From the NCBI GenBank assembly GCA_029204225.1, contig CM055097.1:14393221-14457220 (forward strand): DNA of 64,000 nucleotides. The letters run 5' to 3'. The notes under the pieces are model-generated. The model had not been told where the DNA came from and searched no databases. It worked only from the letters and a program-made list of their open reading frames with translations. Position numbers and translations under genes: made by a program. This DNA is from Diphasiastrum complanatum (taxonomy: Eukaryota; Streptophyta; Lycopodiopsida; Lycopodiales; Lycopodiaceae). Positions 35,618-45,036 of this stretch are shown here, piece after piece; position 1 is the first letter of the stretch; each line of letters starts with the position of its first letter.

Positions 35618-35880
35618 CGATTAGTAGGAGAATAATCTAATACCACAAAGTTGGTTGGTGTATATTGGTATTAACTCTCCATTCGCTCCATCTATAAGAT
35701 GCATTGGAACAACTTTTGGTGCTTCTTCCTTAGGATCGTAGGGTTCTTTGGTCACTTCGACCATGTTCAGTTGCTGAGCAGCAAGTTGTAGGTTTCGCAC
35801 TATTAGTCCTTGGGTTCTAGCAAGAATGGGAGGTAATGCTAGCCTAGGTGGTGGTTGGGGTAAGGCACCTTGTCTTGTGA
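35618..35880 (-). pseudogene. Unrecognised proline-rich reading frame fragment
   Basis: An open minus-strand stretch of about 85 codons reads 'PPPRLALPPILARTQGLIVR' and later 'EPYDPKEEAPKVVPMHLIDG' before a stop near 35620. It resembles a retroelement gag N-terminus in composition, but no domain is recognised. Confidence 0.35.
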
Positions 35881-35929
35881 TATAGGAGTGGGATTTCGGT
35901 GTTAAGCGTACATCTTGGTTTCGCGGGTT

Positions 35930-36690
35930 GTATCAACAGTCGATGTGCTTGTTCCTAAAGTGAGATCTAAGATTGATCGATAATGCAATGGCACTCTGAT
36001 TGTCGCATTGAATAATTGTTGGAGCAGATTGTTTGAGACCAATATCATACAATAAATTCCTCAATCAAATTGTCTCTTTGGTAGCTTGAGAGGCTGCAAT
36101 GTATTTTGATTCTGTATATGACATTGCAATGGAGGTTTGTTTTCGATTGTTCCATGATATTGGACCATTATTGAACATGAAGACAAATCTAGAAGTTGAT
36201 CTTCTGGTGCCGATATCACCTGCCCAATTTGCATATATATATATATATATATATCCATGAAGTTTATGGATATCGGATGACTCGACATCACCAGAGCAGA
36301 TACAGAGGTCAATAGTAGTTTGAACATATCTGATTAATCTAAAAAGAGCTTTCCAATTGTTCATATCAAGATTAGATATGTATTGGCTCAAGGAGCTGAT
36401 GGCGCATGCAAGATCGGGCCTGGTGAAAATCATTGCATACATCAGGGATTGATTGATATGGGTATCCCTTCATTTTGGCCTTCTCCTTATAGCTCTGAGT
36501 ACATTGATCCTTAGGTAATTTTAGACCTGGATCCATGGGAATGTGTACTAACTTTTGATTTATGAAATTAAATTTCGTCAGCAAATTATAGAAGTATCTG
36601 TGCTAGGTGATATAAAAAAGTATTCTGTTTCTAACTTGTGGATCTAAATCTTGAGACAGTAATGCGCTTTCCCTAGATCTGTCATCTCAT
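35930..36690 (-). pseudogene. Ty1/copia RT end and RNase H with TA repeat
   Basis: From 36690 leftwards: 'NEMTDLGKAHYC', 'MYAMIFTRPDLACAISSLSQ', 'NWKALFRLIRYVQ', then 'HGYIYIYIYANWAGD', where a (TA)n run has expanded in the RNase H 'YxDADWAG' motif, then 'RSTSRFVFMFN', 'YTESKYIAASQATKE' and 'QCDNQSAIAL' near 36020. The RNase H part is nearly free of stops; the RT part has frame changes near 36440 and 36590. Confidence 0.9.
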
Positions 36691-36694
36691 TGGT

Positions 36695-37320
36695 GCCTTA
36701 TGAAGGACAGAGATCAAGAGGGAGCTTTCAAACTCCAAGGTTGTAGTTGGTGTGGAAGAGAGGAAGATCAATCTCTTTGAAAGAGGGTGAAGCAAATCTT
36801 CCTAAGTCATTTTGGGGTGAAGCTTTGATATGTGCTAACTTTGTTTGCAATAGGTACTCAAATGAAGACTTGGATGGTAAGAGTTCATTTGAGGCTCTTT
36901 TTGGTAAGAAGCCAAGCTTGGAGCATTTGGAGATATTTGGTAGTGCTTGCTATGTCAACTCATGATTCTTCAAAGGGAATCTTTGTTGGCTATAGTGAAG
37001 TAAGGAAAGCTTCTAGGTTTTGCATTCCTAAGCCAAAGAAAGTTCACATTTCTAAGGATGTTGTCGTTGAAGAGGAGAATGTGGATAAGCTTGATGTTGT
37101 TGATGTTGATCAATCTAGCATTTTTTATGGGGATGAAGATGGTTCTTTAGATGGTGATGGTGGAGATGCCTCTCCAATTCAAGTGCAAATAAGATCCTCA
37201 AGTCAAAGGCAAAAGCCATCTAGGCTTACATATGATGAGAAGGGTAAGCAAGTTGAAAGTACAAACTTTGCTTTACTCGCATGTTTTGGTTCATCTTCTT
37301 GTGTAGATGATGCTATGCAA
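36695..37320 (+). pseudogene. Ty1/copia integrase end and linker
   Basis: 'LPKSFWGEALICANFVCNRY' and 'SFEALFGKKPSLEHLEIFGSACY' (36800-36955) are the integrase C-terminal signature. A stop at 36963 and frame change lead to 'GIFVGYSEVRKASRFCIPKP' and 'VHISKDVVVEEEN', then the acidic linker and 'RQKPSRLTYDEKGKQ' near 37205. The expected RT never begins; after 'LLACFGSSSCVDDAM' the sequence changes to region X. Confidence 0.88.
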
Positions 37321-37354
37321 GTGGATGGTGTTTTTCATGAATTGCAAGCAACCA

Positions 37355-38162
37355 ATGTATCTAGAAAAAAAGTTTTGTTCAATAAATTTGATGGTGAAGT
37401 GGAAGATCAAGATGTTGATCTCAAAGTGCTTCAACAACACAAAAGGGAAAGTGGTAATTTGGAGCCAGTCAAGAGCATCACAGAGAAGCCAAGTGGCAAA
37501 CATACTTTGGATCTATTTTTGCAGGTTATTGAAGAGTCAAGTAAGGTCAAGGGAGCAGCAAGGATGTGTTTTTCAAGTTTACTTTACTTGTTCTATCTCA
37601 TCTTTGAGCAATTTCATGTGAATGTGTGCAAATTGTTAAGATATGGTGAAACTAGTTACATTGTTTTGCATCATTTTGATATTGGAGTTGTGCTAGAATT
37701 TTTGGCTAGTTTTGCTGATGGAAATCTAAGAGAGGCTCAGTATATCACTCTTTCATGCTCAAGTCATCAAGTGATAAGGATATCTTATGGCACGATGGAG
37801 ATGGAGGCTCATTCATGGATTTTCATGGTGGAGACATATCAAGGAAGGACAAAGATGGAGAATACATGAAAACAAATGGTTATCACTCACATTTATTGCT
37901 TGGCTGCTGTTATTTTCCAGAGAGTTCAAAGGTGGAATCATGGAGGAATTCATTCATTATGATTCTATGTTACATTCTATGTTGGTTTTCATCTTGATAT
38001 GTAAAATTGATGTAAGAAATAGTGAAGCATCCAATATGGACACTATTATCTATATTAGTTATGAAAGTTATTATAAAAACATAAAAAGGAGTTCTATTCT
38101 TATGATGGAGATCATTCTTAAGATGGATCAAAGTTGTGTGGTAAAACTAGTTGAAAAGGGAG
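37355..38162 (+). mobile_element. Region X, copy B: 3' part of a retroelement
   Basis: Matches 12636-13299. The open frame that begins in the copia linker continues into it to 37869 ('NKFDGEVEDQDVDL', 'HKRESGNLEPVKS', 'LDLFLQVIEESSKVKG', 'LRYGETSYIVLHHFDIG'). Compared with copy A it holds about 100 extra bases near 37595-37690 and about 40 near 37895. It ends with PPT 'aaaagggag' (38154-38162). No known domain is recognised. Confidence 0.6.
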
Positions 38163-38954
38163 TGTGAAGAATGTCAACTAGTTTAGTTGGTCTAATTTGG
38201 CAATTTGGAGGCCAAAGTGAAATTTCAATTTAGAGATATGTCAATAAGGTCTAAAAATAGTGTCCTTATTATTTTTACAAGTTGAGAAGCTTAGAAGCCT
38301 TAGAATTGCAAGTTTTAGAAATAAATTTCATAAGTTAGTACAAGCTTATGGAAGGCCCTTCTTGCTATAAGAAGAGAGGCATTTCCCCTGTAAAATAACA
38401 CGTTGAGATAATGCTAAATTGCTCTCTATTTGAGAAGTCATTCTATTTTCTTGTGTTCCCATTGGAAGGTGCATAGCTTGAGGGAAGGTGCTCGGGTCTC
38501 CTCTTGCCTCCTTTCATTGGTTTCTATTGTGGCATGCGTTTTATTGTTTTATGTTTTATTTAGCTGCAATTTATATTTTCCTTCTCCCTTGGGGTGTTAG
38601 GTAGAAATTAATTAGGCACCTTGCTAGTTGGGAAAGCCTTAGCAAGGTTTAATTTATTTATCGAGTTTGCTAGTTGAGTAAGCCTTAGCAAAGCCCTAGT
38701 TTAGTTATATCGCTTCTTAGTTGGGTAAGCCTTAACAAGCCTAGTTAGATTGTTTTTTAGTTTTTCGAGCATCAGTTGAGAAAGTCTTGATGCTCTCGCT
38801 TCCGAGCACCAGTTGGGAAGCCTTGGTGTTCTTCCTTTTCTTCATACTCTTACTTTATTTGTAAGTTTTATGTAGATTTTAGAAAGAACCTTCTACGCTA
38901 TACTACATCCATAAGTAGATCTAGCCACCGCACAAATAAGATTTACTTCCAACA
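38163..38954 (+). mobile_element. LTR of element X, 792 bp
   Basis: Runs from TGTGAAGAATGTC to ...TTCCAACA between a PPT and a primer site. A TATA-like 'gctataagaagag' lies near 38364. The U5 side holds five loose copies of a motif like 'agttgggaaagccttagcaa' (38627, 38671, 38719, 38770, 38811). It has internal sequence on both sides. Confidence 0.75.
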
Positions 38955-38955
38955 T

Positions 38956-38969
38956 TGGCGTCGTTGCCG
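38956..38969 (+). promoter_or_regulatory. Asp-type tRNA primer binding site
   Basis: 'tggcgtcgttgccg' follows the LTR end by one base and is close to TGGCGCCGTTGCCG, the primer site used by several plant Ty3/gypsy lineages such as Athila. It places element X among gypsy-type elements. Confidence 0.7.
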
Positions 38970-39324
38970 CTTTTTAAGTTTTTTTCTACATAACTTGTTT
39001 TCTTTTTTACTAGCGTGCTTGTGTGTATGCTTGCCTGCTATTTTCCTTCACACTATAGCACAAGGCTTCTCTCCAGGTCCTACATGAGCTGCTGAACAAC
39101 CTATCAAGCTGAGGGGGGGGGGAAAGCAACAAAAGTGTCAACTTGGGCATTTTCTTTGAAAAAAGTGACCCAAGTGGTATATGAGAATTCCCCGGTCTGT
39201 CTGCAGCCATAACAAACACTGATCTTCCATTTTATCACCTCCACGAAATCTGACCCTGCTCAGAGTTTTCAAAAAAATACTGTTTTACTGTCAAAATCCT
39301 TTGTTTTCCACCCAAATCTTTGTG

Positions 39325-40470
39325 TCGAAATTCGCCGGCTTCACTGAGGCTAGATCTATGAAAGATCAATCCTCCAGTAGCTCCGCGAATTCTATTATAG
39401 AAATTTAGCTTGTTTTCTGCCAGAAAATCATTTTTCCACTATTATTCTTGTCTGTCAACAAAACTTCAGTATCAAAATTCGCCGACCATACTAGGAAATC
39501 GCCCACAGTTTGAACGATTTCTATACATCCTCTGCGAATTCTGTCTTTTGCAAAAGAAATCCAAAAAAATTAAAAAAATCAATATTTTGTTTGTGAAAAT
39601 TTCTTATTAGAATTTGCCGACCATACTAGAAAATCGCCCACAGTTTGAACGATTTCTATACATCCTCTGCAAATCCTGTCCTTTGCAAAAAGATTTTTAA
39701 AAAAAATTAAAAATCAATATTTTATGAAAACTCCTTATTAGAATTCACCGACCATACTAGGAAATCGCCCCCAATTTGAACGATTTCTATACATCCTCTA
39801 TGAATTCTGTCCTTTGCAAAAAATTAAAAAATCAATATTTTGTCTGTGAAAACTCCTTATCAGAATTCGTCGACCATATCATGAAATCATCTGAAGTCTG
39901 AACGATTTCTAGCGAATTCTAAAAAAAAAAAAATTGTATCAGAATTCGCTGACCATACTAGGAAATTGTCCATAGTCTGGACGATTTCTATACATCCTCT
40001 ACGAATTTTATCTTTTACAAAAAATCCAAAAAAATTAAAAAATTTATATTTTATCAATGAAAACTCCCTATCAGAAATCGTAAACCATACCACGAAATTG
40101 TCCACAGTGTGTACGATTTCTAACGAATTCTAAAAAATTAAAAAAAAAAAAAATTCAGTATCAGAATTCGCCGACCATACTAGAAAATCGCCCAAGGTCT
40201 GAACGATTTCTATACATCCTCTACGAATTCTGTCCTTTACAAAAAGAACCAAAAAAATTAAAAAATTCATATTTCATCAATGAAAACTTTCTATCAGAAA
40301 TCGTGGACCATACCACAAAATCGTCCATACTGTGTACGATTTCTGGCAAATTCAAAAAAAAAAATCAGTATTTTCTCAGTGAAAATTTTCTATCAGACTC
40401 CGCGAGTACTGTATTCTAATTCAACAGTCTGTTTGCGAGTTCTACTCTTGTCTGCGAATTCTACTACTCC
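39325..40470 (+). repeat. Tandem A/B repeat array in the gypsy leader
   Basis: 'ccgaccatac'-type cores occur near 39481, 39616, 39748, 39869, 39950, 40083, 40172 and 40303, giving spacings near 135, 132, 121, 81, 133, 89 and 131. Long units (A, about 130 bp) and short units (B, about 81-89 bp) alternate A-A-A-B-A-B-A-B. Each A unit contains nested inverted words CAGAATTCG...GAAATCG...CGATTTC...CGAATTCTG. Diverged partial units flank the array. Confidence 0.85.
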
Positions 40471-41169
40471 AAAAGAGTACTATTTTGCAAGAAAACCACA
40501 TTTTTGACCTTTTGTGACCAAATACAATAATATAATGATCATCTATACTGTTATTTTGTTTCTCATTCTGCATCATGTCACAAGATTGTGCCGAATCTTC
40601 TAATTTTGCACCTCCACACCTAGAACGCAGAATTCCACGCTCATCTTTTTACTTTTCTTTTTACACCCTTTTACGTTATGTTTTTTCTTGCAGCTCATGC
40701 CTGCACTACCCAACACCCTATCCTATGCCAACATTAGAGGAGGTCCAAGCACCAAAAGGGCCGTTTGTCAAAATGCTTTTGTTGACTATTCAACCATTTA
40801 GTGTACATGTGGCCCAATAAAGTTTTTACACTTGTGCAGTTATGTAACATAACTTGTCGGTCTGAAAAAGTTTGGAGTTTTTCGGCAATATTTGTGTACA
40901 TTTCAAAACTCCCGTTGGGCAGCGTCCAGACTTGTGATTTGATAATGCTTGTTGCCCGCAAAACTTCTAACTGCCCAACTCTTAGAAGTTATGGTTAATA
41001 ATAAAATATATTGAGCAAACCATAGTTAAACAAACTTACGTAGTCTAAAGAGGGTGAATTTACAAGTAGTTGCAAAATATCATCTACAATAACATCGGCC
41101 ATTAATCTAACGATGAGTAGAACAACAACAATTTTCCCAGGAATTTTCAAAAAATTTATAAAATCACAT
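40471..41169. other. Leader continuation and unassigned DNA
   Basis: An ATG at 40575 opens an 81-codon frame ('MSQDCAESSNFAPPHLERRI') in the position where a gag might start, but no gag domain follows. The rest is unassigned. Confidence 0.35.
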
Positions 41170-41535
41170 GCAATATTTGATCGTTCCATTGGATTCTATG
41201 TGAAGAGTAGATCATTTTTGCTTTTTACCTCATCTTCATCCAAGTTCAAATAAGAAAGTTATGACATATCAAAGATTGTTATCACACATTCGATGACATG
41301 GCATTTGATGATGTGATATATCGCCATGACGCGCCAGTAGACAACTTCTCTTTACCAAAATATAGATCGGCGCGTGGTGGAGATATGCCATGTCATCAAA
41401 TGCCACATCATCAAATGTATGGTAACAATCTTTGATCTATCATAACTTTTTGATCTGAACTCTGATGGAGATGAGGTAAAAAGCAAAATTGATCTACTCT
41501 TTGCATAGAACATGATGAAATATTCAGATCTTGCA
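41170..41535. mobile_element. Foldback/MITE element with about 140 bp arms
   Basis: The left arm (about 41195-41330) and right arm (about 41365-41505) are inverted copies. 'gagtagatca' and 'gctttttacctcat' at 41205-41230 recur reversed at 41470-41499, and 'tcaaagattgtta' at 41269 recurs reversed at 41424. The centre contains 'gacgcgccag' and 'tcggcgcgtgg'. No coding capacity. Clear target duplications could not be identified. Confidence 0.8.
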
Positions 41536-41739
41536 TATTTCTATTTCATAATTGAGTTTTTTTTTTAAATTTACATTTTCAAATTTGAGAAACGTATATA
41601 GTAAAATTTAGATCTAGCTTCAAGCATTTTTTTAGATTTAATAGTTTAAGGGAAAAGGATTTGAACCTCTACAAGGTTTAGCCTTGTCTTCCAAACCCTT
41701 AATCTGCACAAAGAGGTGCTTAATCTAATATATACACTT

Positions 41740-41890
41740 GCAACAAAGTCAAATAGAACTTATGCCACATCATCAAATATCCATACATATCGGAATCACG
41801 GGAGAATAGATAAGTTTTCTTACCAAAAATGCAGATCCTTGCATGATATAGCAACGTATCACCTCATCAATTGTCTATACATTTTAGTAC
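41740..41890. mobile_element. Degenerate partial copy of the foldback element
   Basis: Shares 'atgccacatcatcaaat' (41761) and 'cttaccaaaaatgcagatc' (41821) style blocks with the element at 41170-41535, but the order and arms are incomplete. Confidence 0.5.
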
Positions 41891-43300
41891 CAAGAAAAAG
41901 TAAAACATGTGAGCTTGCTTTTGTTTAAACATTTGGACTCAGCTATTACTCGAATCCAAGTTATAAGGTAAAATTATCACTTTTAATTTCATATTAGAAC
42001 ATCTTACTCAACCAAGAAACTGAAAACAATAACTACATTATTTACAACAATATCATCCAATAATCCAAGGGAGAATAAAATGCCAATAAGCTCGAACTCT
42101 GCAAAAAGCTATCAACACCTACAAGAGCAAGACATACAACATCAATAAAAAACTTCATAAGGAGTCTACATTGCTAAAAATTTACCACAAAGCTCCTCAA
42201 AGTCATCTTTAGAAGGACTCACAAGTATTTGAGAAGGTGCAATGCAAATTAGTGTGACAACATGATCAAAGAAATCTAAAAGACTAGAGGTTCTATTTAT
42301 ATAAACTTTCGATCTACAAATCATGGGCTTTAGGAATTGTGTACTCCTTCGCACATGAAATTTTGGAAGGAATTTTCTCCCGCTTGTGGTGAGTGCTTTG
42401 TTTCTTGGCAGTGTGCTTTGTTTCATGCACATTGTTAATATACTTCAAAAAATGAGCCAACCACACAAGTTAGACGGCGGACAACATCAAAAACTAAAAA
42501 ATGACAAAAAAATTCTGGTCATTTTATTATTCTCTCTTTAACATTCTCTTACTACAACACAATTTCTTAGACGGCCCTTTTGGAATCAAAAACTCCTCTA
42601 ATGCCCCCCGATTCTCTCTCTCTCTTCCTCTCTCTACGCGGCCAGCTCACATCATGCCTAAATTTTCTAGAATATTTCATTCAAAATTCTACAAAAATTT
42701 TCTTTGGCATATTCTTTATCTCACCTCACTTCAATGCCTGCAAAAAAAAAAATTGTCATCAGATTTTGAATTTTGTTTACAGTTTCCTTTTATCTTCTAC
42801 GAGCCTACCAATGTTTCATGGAATCCACACTTTATTAAATGCAATTTGTAATTTTTTTTTTTAGAGGCCCTTTCCAAGTTCCTCTATTTTACATTTCAAA
42901 ACCTCCTTTTTTGTTTGATGTTGGAATTCAGTGTTGTAAAAACAAAAATTGCTTAGTTCATTGTGCTGAGTACATTGATCATCATTTTTGTCATTATTAC
43001 TAACTTTTTTATTAATATTTTTAGGCCCATTTGTCCTAAGTTGTTCACATTTTATGCTTTACTTCTTTGAATTACCGTATCTCATCCGTTTGAGCTTGGA
43101 CGTCAGTGCTGTAAAAGCAAATTTCATTAGCTCAACAAGATTATCAGTGTAGAAATCTTATGAATATCCAAAATCTGACCTCTGCAAAAGTTCTTTGCAT
43201 TTGCTCCAATTGAAAACCCAAGCCTATTGTCACTGTAACTGCACCTTGTTAAATCTGATTTCCATACCATTTAAAAATTTGTTCCAATATTGCAATCCAT
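41891..43300. other. Unassigned AT-rich stretch
   Basis: No domain, repeat partner or RNA gene recognised. A minus frame at 42166-42432 has no motif. Confidence 0.35.
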
Positions 43301-43311
43301 ATCAATTCCAA

Positions 43312-44047
43312 TGGATTGGGATTATGAACAAGAGGATGACAATTAGTCAGATTGTGATGACAATTATGACAATGATGTGGAGGAATATTGGAATCAAGGT
43401 GACGATGACATCGGAGATTATGACCAAGGTGACGACATCGCTGATGACAATCAATATCAAGACCAGAACGACGATTTTGCTAATGATGATCAGTATTAGG
43501 ACTACAACGATACTTCTAAACTTGACCATTACTCCAGAAAATTTCAACAATGATCAGCAAAGCGAAGAACAACACGAACCAATTATTGAAGATGGCTCTG
43601 CAAGTGAACCATTCGATGGTCAGGATGAACTAGAGTTCAATGATGGTGATTATCAAAGTCAAGATCAATTCCAATTTACTATTGAAGATCTGTTTGAAGC
43701 GATAAGCATGGATGAGTAACAACAGGTGTGGAACAAAAGATCACTACGAGCTCATGGATCAATTCTATGATCTTGATGAACTCAAAAGACGACATCACCA
43801 TGGTCCGAAACAACATTTCGATCATAATGAAAATGACAATATGGATTATGAGGCCTATGAAGATGCCTATGAAAGTGAAGAAATTGATGGAATTGAAGGA
43901 TGTTCTCTCTATGCCACTACAGGTAGAATTGGTCCTTCCCTGATGGGTACATCATTTCCTAACACAAATGATTTTAAGGAGGGAAGGAATATTATTTTGG
44001 CAAGTGGACAATTTCCAGTCCTAATGTTAATTTTGGGAGAAGTTTAA
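43312..44047 (+). pseudogene. Acidic Asp/Asn/Gln-rich reading frame, frameshifted
   Basis: An ATG at 43312 opens 'MDWDYEQEDDN', and the sequence continues through stops and frame changes as 'DDNYDNDVEEYWNQGDDDIG', 'DYDQGDDIADDNQYQDQNDD', then (another frame) 'EPFDGQDELEFNDGDYQSQ' to 43719, then 'MDQFYDLDELKRRHHHGPKQ' and 'NDNMDYEAYEDAYESEEIDG' to 44047. The consistent acidic, tyrosine-containing composition across frames suggests one decayed coding region. I do not recognise a family. It lies about 4 kb downstream of the Asp-type primer site and might be part of that element's gag region. Confidence 0.45.
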
Positions 44048-44157
44048 CGCCATCAACTCAACAATAACAAGTCAACATTCATAGAAGATCAAGCGATATT
44101 GTAGGCCTTGCTATAAGTGAGAAGAACATTGGAACAAAAGAAAGATTATGTAAACTT

Positions 44158-44718
44158 ATGGAGCAGAGTGCACAATCAACGCGACAGCATCATGACCAGA
44201 TGGCGATATTGATAGCAAATTGTAAGTCTATGCTTGCTTCTTGGTCCATGTCACGAAGATTAAATGCTAATCGTAATCTGGGCGAAACTAATTCCTTGCC
44301 AAATATAAATGTCAATCCCCATTCTGGCATGAAGGTTGATAACTTCACAACGACGCCTCCCATAATTTAAGAGCAAACTTCCAAGTCGAAATCAGATAAT
44401 GATCGAGATGTATTGAGTAAACAAGATCATAAATCTTCGGATGAAAAAGATGATGTTGAGGAAGAAAGCGAAATTCTTAATATCGATCTATCTTCCACAG
44501 AGACAAATCAGTATCAGCAAAGCACCAATGGACAAGTGGATGAAGACCAATTTGAAAATCCAGATCAAGTCTTGTCCGATAGTTGTAACGATCAGGTCAA
44601 AAGTCAAAATAAAGAGGTATATTATGAGCAGAGCGAACCTCTACAACTGCAGTTAAATCATGGGGTACAATCCGATTGTCGAGAATTACCTCTTGGTAGG
44701 AAGGTCTTTCCTATCTAA
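44158..44718 (+). pseudogene. Hydrophilic Gln/Asn/Asp-rich reading frame
   Basis: Open from 'MEQSAQSTRQHHDQMAILIA' to 'ELPLGRKVFPI' with a single in-frame stop near 44368. It is rich in polar residues ('EEESEILNIDLSSTETNQYQ') and shares the acidic character of the preceding frame, so both may be parts of one protein. No domain recognised. Confidence 0.4.
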
Positions 44719-44739
44719 GGGATCGGGTCTGGGTGCAGA

Positions 44740-44960
44740 TGGCTCACCCTTATGTAATCTACAATACCTATCCCACCGCATCATGTACAGGAGTTGAAAA
44801 TCTTTTGGCATTAGAATAACTTGCTTGGCATGTATGGCTAGCAAAAAAGAGTCTTCAAAAAATAGGCTATGATAATCCTCAATAGCCTCCAGTCCGAAAA
44901 TATTAAGGGGATTTTTTTTTAAGTAATAGGCAGCTCTGTCTGGCAAAAGAAAAAAAATAA
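44740..44960 (-). pseudogene. Histone H3-fold fragment
   Basis: The minus-strand frame contains 'LEAIEDYHSLFFEDSFLLAI' followed by 'HAKQVILMPKDFQL' (44892-44790). This lines up with the second and third helices of histone H3: the FED, AIHAK, MPKD and QL blocks are all in register, but the usual arginine-rich end is replaced. Upstream on the same strand a polypyrimidine run ending CAG near 44937 looks like a 3' splice site. The N-terminal tail and first helix are absent. The frame has no stop over 116 codons. It is probably an old pseudogene or exon relic of an H3 variant; a centromeric variant cannot be excluded. Confidence 0.6.
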
Positions 44961-45036
44961 CATTTGTCGACTCCCACCAATGTATTTGGGACACCTTAAA
45001 ATAATTATTACATATCAAAATTTTGGATACAAGCAA

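Noticed and set aside
39325-40470. CRISPR-like array
   Set aside because: The spacers are not unique and the repeats diverge and vary in length; the setting is a plant retroelement leader.
42501-42864. Two overlapping plus frames of about 100 codons
   Set aside because: Phe/Ser/Leu-rich translation of a T/C-rich stretch, with no motif and no repeat partner.
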